A DNA stretch of 64,000 nt, taken from positions 186,001-250,000 of the forward strand of contig JBMNLP010000001.1 in NCBI GenBank assembly GCA_050952845.1, read 5' to 3'. The position numbers and the translations under genes are program-made. The notes under the pieces were generated by a model. That model was not told the DNA's origin, did not search any database, and was given only the letters and a program-made list of their open reading frames with translations. This DNA is from JAGVSV01 sp050952845. Lineage in GTDB: Bacteria; Bacillota; Clostridia; Christensenellales; Aristaeellaceae. Below, in pieces: positions 51,664-60,673 of the stretch. The first letter of the stretch is position 1. Every line of letters begins with the position of its first letter.

Positions 51664-51699
51664 GGCGGGGAAGGGGCTCTGTTGCGCCCTCTCCCCGCC
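51655..51699 (-). terminator. Terminator of the metallophosphoesterase gene
   Basis: GGCGGGG (51664-51670) pairs with CCCCGCC (51693-51699), extended inward by GGGGC/GCCC. On the minus strand it is followed by ACATTTTTTATGG. Confidence 0.8.
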
Positions 51700-51715
51700 C
51701 ATATGATGCTATTCT

Positions 51716-53709
51716 TTATTTTTTGGCTATTCCGAAGCTGTCCGCCACATAGGGTGTGTCGCCCTGGTTGCGGTCAATCTCATACACCACTGCTGTAATG
51801 CGCTGCGGGGTCACGTTGATCTCCACAAAGGTTTGAATGATGCTTCGCGGAGGACGATCGGCGTCCGCTTCTGTGGCATACTTGGCGGCACTGTTTTCCG
51901 GAGCGTTCAGGAACTTATCGTAAAACGCCGCGTCATGCTCCAGGATGTCCTTGTTCTTATAGTACACCTTGGGGCCGGCGGTGTTGGGAATCATATAGAC
52001 GACGCCCTGGGGATTTTCCATATGGTTCACAGCAAGGTCCGCATAGGCGATTTCAACCATCGTCGGCTCCTGAGCCTCACCCTTTTCATTGATCGGCTTT
52101 GTAACCGCGTAGATATGGTCATGGCCCTGAAGCACCAGGTCAACGCCCGCTTCAGCAAGGATAGGGGCTACCAGGGTGCGCACGCCGTTTGCATCCATGA
52201 TGTCGCCGTCCGTTGCGTGGTTGGAGGTGGTGTAGGGGCCTTTGTGCATCACCGCAATCAGCCAGTCCACGCCCCGCTCCTTGGCCTGGGCAGCGTCCTG
52301 TTTCAGCCAGGCAATTTGCCTGGGGGTGAAGTTGGCGTATTCGGGCGAATCCTCATTGGTGTTGAGCATGATAAAGTGGGTGTTTTCATAGTCAAAGCTG
52401 AAATACACGCCGGTTTTGGTGGAAGAGCCTTCCACCGGCTCCACATTAAAATGCTCGTAGAAGGACTGGTTATCCTCATCATGGTTGCCGGCTACGGCCA
52501 TGAAAGGCAGGTTGTAGAGGGTGTCATCTGCTGCGTCCAGGACCCAACCCCACTGTTCTTCATTGAGGCCTGTGTCTACCACGTCGCCGTTGATGACCAT
52601 AAAATCGGCTTCCTGCACCGTGTCATAGGCGATATCAAACGTGCTGGCAGACAGCTCCGCTTCCTCCAGGTTTTTCGCCTGGGAATCCGCCAAATTGATA
52701 AAGGTAAAGCCGCCGTCCCGGTTGTCCGTGGTAAAGGTACCGGTTTGGCTCCATAAATCCAGCTTTGCATCGCCTACGCGGAATGCATAAGTCGTCCCTG
52801 GTGTCAGGTCCGTGGCAACGGCTTTGTGCAGGAGGTATTGGGGGCGTTGGTGGACATATAAAAGCGGCCCTTGTATGTTTGCGCGGCGGAAAAATCCGGC
52901 TCGGCGTTTTCTTTTGCGGGCACCACTTCTACATCGCTGCCCACGGACGCTTGGCTGGTATACCAGGTAAAGCCCATCCGGGTGGCGGTGTCCCCGTTGT
53001 ATGTCATGACAAAACGGCTGATCTCTCCCACTTCCACATCGGGGTTCGGGAGGGCGGTGGCGGTGTAGTCAACTTCGGGAACCAGGGCCGTTTCGTCAAC
53101 GGCCACCATGCCCAATTCAAACCAAAGGTCGCTTGAGCCGCCATCGTCCTGATGGATTTCTGCGGCGATCACGTTGTTCCCGGCAACGAGGGAGGGCAGG
53201 TCAGCCAGAGGCAGCACAAAGGTTTCTTCCTTGGGTTTGAACTTGGCGCCGGTGGTATAGCTCACCTCAACGCCTTCGTCGATGCCGCGGCGGAAAATTT
53301 CCTTGCCGTTGAGGTAAACCACAGCCCCGTCATCTACGTGGATATAGAATTCTACGCCCACATAAGCGTCAAGGGCAGGAATCTCTACCTGTGTCATGAC
53401 ATAGGTGGTCATGTGCTTGTCGTTTTCGTTGTCGCCAAAGCTCACTTCAGTGGCTAAGGGCAGGGTGGGGTCTGTTTCGGACACGTCATCCCCGAAGCCA
53501 AGGGGAGCGGGCCCTTCTTTCCAGCCGGAAGGATCAGCCTTCTCAGCCCAGTCTTTACCCAGATCGACTCCGTCATCCAAGTACTTCCATGTTGCGTTGC
53601 GCGCCAAAAGCTCCAAACGGCCATCCGCAGCCAGGGCAGTGGCCGACAGCATCATGGCAGCAGCTACAATTAGCAGCAACAGGGTTTTCATATTTCTCTT
53701 CATCAGCAT
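51716..53709 (-). pseudogene. Secreted metallophosphoesterase gene split by a one-base frameshift
   Basis: Two adjoining frames together encode one protein of about 660 residues. The upstream part (53709-52804) has a signal peptide, a beta-sandwich region and a fibronectin-like domain as in purple acid phosphatases (FVMTYNGDTATRMGFTWYTS). Reading then continues one base off: from about 52836 the other frame gives LLHKAVATDLTPGTTYAFRVGD and runs into the downstream part (to 51716). That part has the phosphoesterase motifs INGDVVDTG, AGNHDE, VMHKGPY and QGHDHIYA. Adding one base in the run of five G at 52840-52844 would restore one frame. It may be a true frameshift, a slippage switch or a sequencing error. 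Confidence 0.8.
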
Positions 53710-53853
53710 ACAAACTCCTTTTCATCTGATTTCTTTAAAGAGACCGTTTTCATGGTAAATCGGTCATGTAAAATTCAGACACGAGTTCCGTAAATTCAAC
53801 GTAAAGAATACTCGTAAAAAATACATATTTTACCCGGAAGCGACAGCATGCTC

Positions 53854-53882
53854 TTGCGGTTCAATCAGCGATTGTTTATAGT
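53854..53882 (+). promoter_or_regulatory. Promoter of the XRE-CYTH gene
   Basis: TTGCGG (53854-53859) and TATAGT (53877-53882) with 17 bases between, 22 bases before the start codon. The short leader ends in GGAGGTGAG. Confidence 0.5.
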
Positions 53883-53903
53883 ACAACTGGAGGTGAGCTT
53901 GTG

Positions 53904-55223
53904 ATGAATATTGAGTTTGGAAACCGGCTGTATCAGCTTCGAAAAAAGGCCGGTTTTTCTCAATCGCAGCTGGGTGAAAGGGTTGGGGTATCCAACAAAT
54001 TGGTATCCAAATGGGAGAATGGCCAGGCGAAACCCAATCTGAATATCATACATCAATTAGCTGATGTGCTGGGCGTTTCTGTGGACGCTCTGCTAAAGGC
54101 AGGCTCACCCGAAAAAAGGATCACAAAAATCGTTATCACAGGTGGGCCCTGCGCCGGCAAAACCACAGCGATGAGCTGGATTCAGAACGCTTTTACCAAA
54201 ATGGGCTACTCTGTTCTGTTTGTGGATGAAACGGCGACGCAGCTGATTACAGGCGGGGCTGCGCCATGGCTGAACACATCCAACCGCGATTTTCAATGGC
54301 ATTTGCTCCGGCTGCAGCTGGCAAAAGAACAGGCTTTCACGGACATATGCAGAACGATGAAGGGAAATAAAGCGCTCATTGTCTGCGATCGTGCCGCCAT
54401 GGACAACTGTGCTTATATGACGGAGCAGGAATTTGGCTGGGTGCTCAAGCAGATGCAGACCAACAAGGTAGCGCTGCGCGATCAATATGACGCGGTCTTT
54501 CACCTGGTTACCGCCGCCAAAGGCGCGGAGAAATACTATACGCTGGCCAATAATCAAGCGCGAACCGAAACGTTGACGGAAGCGTCCGCGCTGGATGACA
54601 AGCTGATTGCCGCCTGGACAGGACACCCTCACTTCAGGGTGGTTGACAATTCCACGGGTTTTGAAGAAAAGATGCTTCGTCTCCTTAGAGAAATCACCTC
54701 TTTCCTGGGCGAGCCTTCCCCCATGGAGATTGAGCGCAAGTTTCTCATCACACGTCCCAATCTCCGTGCGCTGGAACAGAATCCTCATTGCGCGCGCGTG
54801 GACATTATCCAGACCTATCTGAAAACAGAAGATCCGTCCGAAGAACTCCGAATCCGCCAACGTGGCAGCGGCGGTCACTATATTTACTTCATGACCCGCA
54901 AGAAAAGAGTCAGCGATCTCAAGCGCGTTGAGGTGGAAGAACGGCTCAGCCAGGAGGAATACCTGTCCCTGATGGTTCAGGCTGATCCTGCCTATCGTTC
55001 CATTCATAAGCAGCGTTATTGCCTGAGTGAAAACGGCCTGTATTATGAAATCGACATTTATCCCGACTGGGGAGACACAGCCCTCATGGAGATTGAGCTG
55101 CACAGCGATGACCAGGAAATCATCCTTCCGGAAGGCATTGAAGTGATCCGGGAAGTGACAGGGGAGGAAGCGTATACGAATCGCTCAATGGCAAGGCTGA
55201 CAGCAAAGGCGTGCGATAAATGA
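53904..55223 (+). CDS. XRE helix-turn-helix / P-loop kinase / CYTH triphosphatase fusion
   Basis: A 439-residue three-domain protein. Residues about 5-65 are an XRE helix-turn-helix (LRKKAGFSQSQLGERVGVSNKLVSKWENG). Residues about 75-270 are an AAA_28-type P-loop ATPase with Walker A ITGGPCAGKTT (about 80) and ALIVCDRAAMDN as Walker B region. From about 277 a CYTH domain starts with MEIERKFLI, the ExExK motif that lines the triphosphate tunnel, and contains further basic/acidic strands (ELRIRQRG, FMTRKKR, VEVEERLS, YYEIDIY, LMEIEL). CYTH enzymes hydrolyse or cyclise triphosphates. The HTH suggests regulation by a nucleotide signal. An alternative start is GTG 53901. Confidence 0.87.
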   Translation: MNIEFGNRLYQLRKKAGFSQSQLGERVGVSNKLVSKWENGQAKPNLNIIHQLADVLGVSVDALLKAGSPEKRITKIVITGGPCAGKTTAMSWIQNAFTKMGYSVLFVDETATQLITGGAAPWLNTSNRDFQWHLLRLQLAKEQAFTDICRTMKGNKALIVCDRAAMDNCAYMTEQEFGWVLKQMQTNKVALRDQYDAVFHLVTAAKGAEKYYTLANNQARTETLTEASALDDKLIAAWTGHPHFRVVDNSTGFEEKMLRLLREITSFLGEPSPMEIERKFLITRPNLRALEQNPHCARVDIIQTYLKTEDPSEELRIRQRGSGGHYIYFMTRKKRVSDLKRVEVEERLSQEEYLSLMVQADPAYRSIHKQRYCLSENGLYYEIDIYPDWGDTALMEIELHSDDQEIILPEGIEVIREVTGEEAYTNRSMARLTAKACDK

Positions 55224-55293
55224 GCATATCTGTCCCCTGCGATGCTGATAGATTCAATAACAGTCAATAACATCGGCTATATGGAGCGCGACC

Positions 55294-55321
55294 TTGAATT
55301 ATTTACGTGATAGTATATAAT
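55294..55321 (+). promoter_or_regulatory. Promoter of the GGDEF/EAL gene
   Basis: TTGAAT (55294-55299), 16 bases, TATAAT (55316-55321). The leader of about 120 bases holds no other evident element. Confidence 0.55.
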
Positions 55322-55447
55322 ACATGTGAGTCCTCATGATATCATCGATATATGAGAAAAATGACGAACCAACCTGGAAAATGGAAAGAGACAGGAGGGA
55401 GCCTAAAATAGCAGAGACTTGAAAACTTGTTTTTGGGAGGCGAGATA

Positions 55448-58400
55448 ATGAGATACAGCTTGTTTATGTCAACTGTGTACTATGTTTGCGGTTGTTTTTA
55501 CCTGATGTTTGGTGTGTATGCAGTTGCTTCCAACACAAAAAGCCATCACAACAGGCTGTTTCTATTGGTAACAAGCTCATTGGCAATCTGGTCATTAACA
55601 TACTCCATTGCAAACTCGGCGCCAACGGCGGAATCGAGTGCTTTCTGGAGATGTATGTCTGTTTTCGGCTGGAGTTTTTTTCATAGTCTTTTACTCCACT
55701 TTGTGTTAATCCTGACCAATCATCGCTTTCAATTAAACAAACCAAGTAGGATTATTCTCTTCTATTTGCCTTCTTTAATCAATGTCATCCTGTTTGCGCC
55801 CTTTGGATATCTTGCAGAGAAACAATATGAAATGGTGCCGAGCGACTTCGGATGGCGGAATGCGCTTCCCGCAAATATCGGGCAGGTTTGGATTAACGTA
55901 TACTACATCATATATACAGCCATTGCTGTTGTATTGCTGATTCGCTGGTGGAGAAAACTTGAACCCCATACCCCTCTGAAGCGGCAGGTAGCATATTTTC
56001 TCCTATCCATCCTGCTTCCCTTTATTGTGGGGTCGATAACGGATATTTTGCCCGGTATGTTGGGCTTAAAGCAGGTGCCCAGAATTGCAATTCCGCTGAT
56101 GATTCTTCCCGCAGCACAATTATTTATCATACTGAGGAAATCCGGTGTTCTTCTTGAAAGAGCTAAGATAGAATCCTTGCCTCCGGATTCCGACATGTTG
56201 CCGGAAGAAGGCCGGTTGCGTTTGTTTGAAACGGCAGCAGCCATCTTTTCAATCGGTGCCTTAGCATCCTTATATTCGGGATATTTTATTGGGAAAGGGG
56301 ATTTGGCAGCTGAGCTTTTACTCGCTTCGGTTGTGTTGGCGCTTGGTATATTTTTAAGGTTTATACCATACATAACAAAAAAGCATGCCATTCAAAATAC
56401 CCTTTTCCTGATCATAGGCATCGTGGGCATGACTTTCTTCATCATTACAAACGCTGATACAGGCGCGGTAACAGTATGGGCAGTATATATCGTGTTTCTT
56501 CTGTATTCTGTTGTTCTGAATAGTGATATCCATGCGTTTCTCTTTTTGGTGGCAACCCTGATCACTCAAATTGTGCTTGGGATCACTCACCCGAAGGCTG
56601 ATGCCGTGATCAATCATGCTCAGTATTTGAAAAGAATTTTTATTATTATACTTTCTTATTATGGTGTGCGATATCTGACGAATGAATATGCTTCAAAGCT
56701 GCGGGGATATCAAAAATTTGCAAAGGAACAGGCAGTGCTTGAAAGAATTTCTTCCAGTTTTATTTCAATTGACAGCGAAAATGTTCAAGAGAAAGTCAAC
56801 AATATGTTTGAAATGGCTGCCGAAATACTCGAATTTAATCAGGCATTCTTATTTGAGTTCGGCAAGGATTACGAAGATGCAACCATGATTAATGTGTATG
56901 TGAAAGATCCTGAAAAAGAGCCATTGCCCTATCACCCGGGACTGACGTTTAAGACGGCAGATTTACCCATGTTTCGATCACTGATCGATCGAAACACACC
57001 CACCGTGTGTGAAGACACTGCGAATATCTCGTTTGATGAAGCCGGGCAACAAAAAGATTATTTCATATCAAGAGGAGTCATTTCCTTTTATGCAATGCCA
57101 ATAGAAGTGGACAATGTAACAGATGGCGTATTTGTCGTTGAATACAATGAGCGAATTAATACAAGCCTTGCGGAAAGCCGGTTAAACTTATTGAAGATTA
57201 TTGCCAATATATTAGGTGACGCAAGGAAAAAGATATTATATGAAGAAAGGCTCTATCATTTCGCTTATTTTGATGAAGCGACAAAATTGGCGAACAGGAA
57301 TATGCTGAAAAAAAGGCTCGCGCACATGATAGATAACAGAAAAGAGCCGGAGATAATAGCCATTGCCGACATGGAGCTTGTGAACCTGAGGATGATTAAC
57401 GACACCTATGGCCATAGCATCGGTGAGCAGATCATGATCAAATCGGCGAAGATTCTAGAACAAATGCTGAAGGACAGCTGTGAGCTTTCACGGGTAGGCG
57501 ATGGAGAGTTTGTTGTTGTGCTGCCTCATGCGAAAAATAAGGAACAGATAGAGGCGTGCGCCAGGAGATTGCTTGCCGCTTTTTCACATCCTGTGTTAAC
57601 CGAGACAGGCGTAGAAGCCTTATTTGTTGTTGTCCATATGGGGATCGCTGTGTATCCGGATGATGGAATAGATGCGGAAACGCTGCTGAAGAATGCCGAT
57701 CTGGCCAGATATGAGGCGGAAAATACCAATGAGAAGGTTGTTTTCTACACAGAACGGCTGGAAAGCCACATTGCGGAAAACACCTTGTTCACGAACAGGC
57801 TGTTTAGATCGCTGGAAAACGAAGAGTTTTTCTTAGAGTTTCAACCTCAGATCAGCTGTGATACGGAAAAAACCGTTGGCTTTGAAGCCCTGCTCCGGTG
57901 GACGAGTGACGGCAGCAAAAGGGTGCCGCCGGATCGATTCATCCCCATACTGGAGCAGACGGGATTGATCTATGATGTGGGGCTCTGGGTGCTGGAACAA
58001 GCGCTTCAAACGCATAACATGCTGATTGCCAAGGGGTTTCCGCCTCTACGTGTTTCGGTGAACCTATCGGTTGTGCAATTCCAGGAAGAGGATTTTATCC
58101 GCGATGTAAGAAAAATCATCAGGGAAAGCGGGGTAAACCCGCAATATATCGAGCTGGAAATAACAGAAAGCCTGTTCTCTAAGAATCCTGAGGAAGCCAT
58201 TGAGAAACTGCACCAATTGAAGGAGCTGGGAGTCCATATTGCCATCGATGATTTCGGCAAAGGATACTCATCACTAAGCCGGCTGAAATCGGTGCCTTTT
58301 GACAGAATCAAAATAGACAAAGGCATTATAGACTACATTGATTTAGAAAGAAAAAGAGCTCCTATCACGGAGATCATCATTTTATTAGCCAGAACCTTCA

Positions 58401-58543
58401 GAGCGCGTGTTACGGCTGAGGGCGTGGAGACAAAAGAGCAGGCGGATTTTCTAAGAAGCATAGCCTGCAATGAAATACAAGGGTACTATTATTCGCGGCC
58501 CCTGTCGGTGGAGGCGCTGGAGGAATTCCTTATAAAGGAATGA
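55448..58543 (+). CDS. Membrane-bound GAF-GGDEF-EAL protein (c-di-GMP phosphodiesterase type)
   Basis: A 1031-residue protein started at ATG 55448 behind GGGAGGCGAGATA. The first 240 residues give about seven membrane helices of the histidine-kinase N-terminal 7TM type; a second hydrophobic block lies at about 265-400. A GAF-like domain (about 425-590) follows, then a GGDEF domain whose signature is altered to VGDGEF (about 682), so cyclase activity is unlikely. The EAL domain (about 775-1025) has EALLRW, EITES, IDDFGKGYSS and KIDKG, a complete phosphodiesterase set. It would degrade c-di-GMP in response to a membrane or ligand signal. AT-richer than average. Confidence 0.92.
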   Translation: MRYSLFMSTVYYVCGCFYLMFGVYAVASNTKSHHNRLFLLVTSSLAIWSLTYSIANSAPTAESSAFWRCMSVFGWSFFHSLLLHFVLILTNHRFQLNKPSRIILFYLPSLINVILFAPFGYLAEKQYEMVPSDFGWRNALPANIGQVWINVYYIIYTAIAVVLLIRWWRKLEPHTPLKRQVAYFLLSILLPFIVGSITDILPGMLGLKQVPRIAIPLMILPAAQLFIILRKSGVLLERAKIESLPPDSDMLPEEGRLRLFETAAAIFSIGALASLYSGYFIGKGDLAAELLLASVVLALGIFLRFIPYITKKHAIQNTLFLIIGIVGMTFFIITNADTGAVTVWAVYIVFLLYSVVLNSDIHAFLFLVATLITQIVLGITHPKADAVINHAQYLKRIFIIILSYYGVRYLTNEYASKLRGYQKFAKEQAVLERISSSFISIDSENVQEKVNNMFEMAAEILEFNQAFLFEFGKDYEDATMINVYVKDPEKEPLPYHPGLTFKTADLPMFRSLIDRNTPTVCEDTANISFDEAGQQKDYFISRGVISFYAMPIEVDNVTDGVFVVEYNERINTSLAESRLNLLKIIANILGDARKKILYEERLYHFAYFDEATKLANRNMLKKRLAHMIDNRKEPEIIAIADMELVNLRMINDTYGHSIGEQIMIKSAKILEQMLKDSCELSRVGDGEFVVVLPHAKNKEQIEACARRLLAAFSHPVLTETGVEALFVVVHMGIAVYPDDGIDAETLLKNADLARYEAENTNEKVVFYTERLESHIAENTLFTNRLFRSLENEEFFLEFQPQISCDTEKTVGFEALLRWTSDGSKRVPPDRFIPILEQTGLIYDVGLWVLEQALQTHNMLIAKGFPPLRVSVNLSVVQFQEEDFIRDVRKIIRESGVNPQYIELEITESLFSKNPEEAIEKLHQLKELGVHIAIDDFGKGYSSLSRLKSVPFDRIKIDKGIIDYIDLERKRAPITEIIILLARTFRARVTAEGVETKEQADFLRSIACNEIQGYYYSRPLSVEALEEFLIKE

Positions 58544-58577
58544 TGCGGGAATAGCAGGAGAGATCTGCGTGTTGTTG

Positions 58578-58606
58578 TTGACAAGAGACTGGGCGAGTGC
58601 TATGAT
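58578..58606 (+). promoter_or_regulatory. Promoter of the sugar importer operon
   Basis: Perfect TTGACA (58578-58583), 17 bases, TATGAT (58601-58606), 54 bases before the first start. Confidence 0.75.
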
Positions 58607-58659
58607 TGCAAACATAGATATTGTTAATTTTCCCTATGGAATAAGTTGTGGAGGTTTGG

Positions 58660-59625
58660 TTGAGTACGTTTTCGCAACAAAAGTCGGCAGTGATGCGCCG
58701 CCAACCCTCGTTCTTTCGCAGGATGATTCAGCAGTGGGACTTGCAGATTCTGGTGCTTCCATCGATACTGTTCATCATTATATTTTCATACATCCCCATG
58801 TACGGCATCGTTATGGCGTTTCAGGAGTTCCGGTTGGGCGATTTTCCCAGTGCCAGTGCCTGGGTGGGGATGAAGCAGTTCAGATCGCTGGTCAGCGACC
58901 CCAACTTCAGCCGGGTGTTGCGCAACACCGTGGTTATCAGCCTGCTGAAGTTGTGCATTAACTTTCCTATACCGGTGATTTTTGCGCTGTTTGTTAACGA
59001 GCTACGTGTGGGCTGGTTTAAAAAGACCACACAGACCATCAGTTACCTTCCGCACTTCATCTCTTGGGTGGTGGCGGCACGCCTGATGTTCGACTTTTTC
59101 TCATCCGATGGCGGCGCCATCAACGAAGTGCTGCTATCGCTGGGCTTCATTGATGCGCCTATCCCCTTCTTTAACCGAGGCGAGTATTACTGGCCTTTGG
59201 CGGTCATTACCGATATGTGGAAGGAAATGGGCTGGAACTCCATCATATTCATCGCAGCCATCGCTTCAGTCGACACCCAGATGTATGAAGCAGCTGAAAT
59301 TGACGGCGCCTCCCGGGTGCAGAAGATGTACTATATCACGCTGGCATCTATCAGGCCCACCATCATCCTGCTGTTGATTTTCACGGTGGGTGGTCTACTA
59401 AACGCCAACTTCGATCAATCCATGATGCTGACCAATCAAATGGGCAACAAGCTGATGTTGGAATATGCCGACATCATCGATACCTACGTGTACCGTGTTG
59501 GCATCAGCCAGGCGCGTTTTTCCTACGCCGCCGCAGCCGGTGTGTTCAAAGCTGTTATCAACTTTGCGCTGCTGCTGGGCGCGAATATGCTGGCAAACAA
59601 GCTGGGCGAATCCGCGTTGTTCTGA
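58660..59625 (+). CDS. LplB-type carbohydrate ABC transporter permease
   Basis: A 321-residue permease. TTG 58660 is the preferred start because GTGGAGG ends 5 bases before it; the GTG at 58648 overlaps that RBS. Six membrane helices, and the EAA loop EAAEIDGASRVQKMYYITLASIRPTI (about 220) that docks on a shared ATPase. The MYGIVMAFQEF motif near the first helix is typical of the LplB/YteP group that imports complex oligosaccharides. No ATPase gene is in this operon; family members use a common MsmX-like ATPase encoded elsewhere. Confidence 0.9.
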   Translation: MSTFSQQKSAVMRRQPSFFRRMIQQWDLQILVLPSILFIIIFSYIPMYGIVMAFQEFRLGDFPSASAWVGMKQFRSLVSDPNFSRVLRNTVVISLLKLCINFPIPVIFALFVNELRVGWFKKTTQTISYLPHFISWVVAARLMFDFFSSDGGAINEVLLSLGFIDAPIPFFNRGEYYWPLAVITDMWKEMGWNSIIFIAAIASVDTQMYEAAEIDGASRVQKMYYITLASIRPTIILLLIFTVGGLLNANFDQSMMLTNQMGNKLMLEYADIIDTYVYRVGISQARFSYAAAAGVFKAVINFALLLGANMLANKLGESALF

Positions 59626-59657
59626 TGAAAACACCATGCTGAATGTGAGGATGTAAC

Positions 59658-60566
59658 GTGAGAAGCAGAATGAACATCGGCGACATGCTGCTGATGACGG
59701 CTGTGTGGGTGACCATGGTGATGGTGATTGTGTTTACCATGTACCCGTTTTTGAATTCACTTGCCATATCACTGAACCATGCGGACGACACCACCCGCGG
59801 TGGGATAACGATTTTTCCTCGGGTGTTCACCATCCGCAACTATGAACAGATTTTCACCAACCAGAAGATCTATACAGCTTACCTGATTACTATCATGCGC
59901 ACACTGTTAGGCACTGTCAGCGGTCTGTTTTTTACATCAATCTTAGGTTTTGGTCTGTCCCATAGAAACCTGTACGGGCGTAGGTTTTATACGATGCTAT
60001 GTCTAATTCCCATGTATTTCAGCGGTGGTCTCATACCCACCTACTTTTTGATCCGTCAGCTTGGCCTGACCAACAGCTTCTGGGTGTATGTGATCCCCAA
60101 CCTGGTCAACCTATGGAACATGCTGCTGATGCGCACATATTTCTCCAACATCCCCGATGCTCTGGAGGAATCTGCGCGAATCGACGGCGCAAATTATATC
60201 CACATTTTTTTCCGGATCATATTCCCCATATCCACGCCCATCGTCGCCACCATCGCACTGTACATTGGAGTGTTCCACTGGAACAGCTGGTTTGACGCAG
60301 CGATGTATATCAATAGCCAGCAACTGAAACCCATGCAATCGGTGCTGATGTCTATCATCAGCGAAACGCGATTTGCCGAGCAGATTGCCGCCACCGCAGC
60401 AGGCGCCTCGTTGGATGTAGGCAACATCGCCCGGGGCAATCAGACCAATGTGCGGTCTATCACCATGGCTACGATGATCGTGACCATCTTGCCGATTGTG
60501 ATGTTGTATCCATTCCTGCAACGTTATTTCATCAAGGGCATCATGATAGGCTCCATCAAGGGTTGA
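59658..60566 (+). CDS. LplC-type carbohydrate ABC transporter permease
   Basis: A 302-residue permease, partner of the preceding gene. Six helices and EAA motif EESARIDGANYIHIFFRIIFPIS (about 173). GTG 59658 has GAGGATG in front; ATG 59670 is also possible. The long loop between helices 5 and 6, rich in Gln and Ala, is characteristic of the LplC/YtcP group. Confidence 0.9.
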   Translation: MRSRMNIGDMLLMTAVWVTMVMVIVFTMYPFLNSLAISLNHADDTTRGGITIFPRVFTIRNYEQIFTNQKIYTAYLITIMRTLLGTVSGLFFTSILGFGLSHRNLYGRRFYTMLCLIPMYFSGGLIPTYFLIRQLGLTNSFWVYVIPNLVNLWNMLLMRTYFSNIPDALEESARIDGANYIHIFFRIIFPISTPIVATIALYIGVFHWNSWFDAAMYINSQQLKPMQSVLMSIISETRFAEQIAATAAGASLDVGNIARGNQTNVRSITMATMIVTILPIVMLYPFLQRYFIKGIMIGSIKG

Positions 60567-60673
60567 TGGCGCGTCGTTGCGCTTTTGATCATATCATACA
60601 AAGGAGGGATATGGACAAATAACAATTCTGTCACCGGGCAACTTACTGTATATCTGTTAAGGAGGAAGGATTC

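Noticed and set aside
58569..58961. Plus-strand frame of 130 codons over the first permease start
   Set aside because: Out of frame with the LplB-type permease and without its own features.
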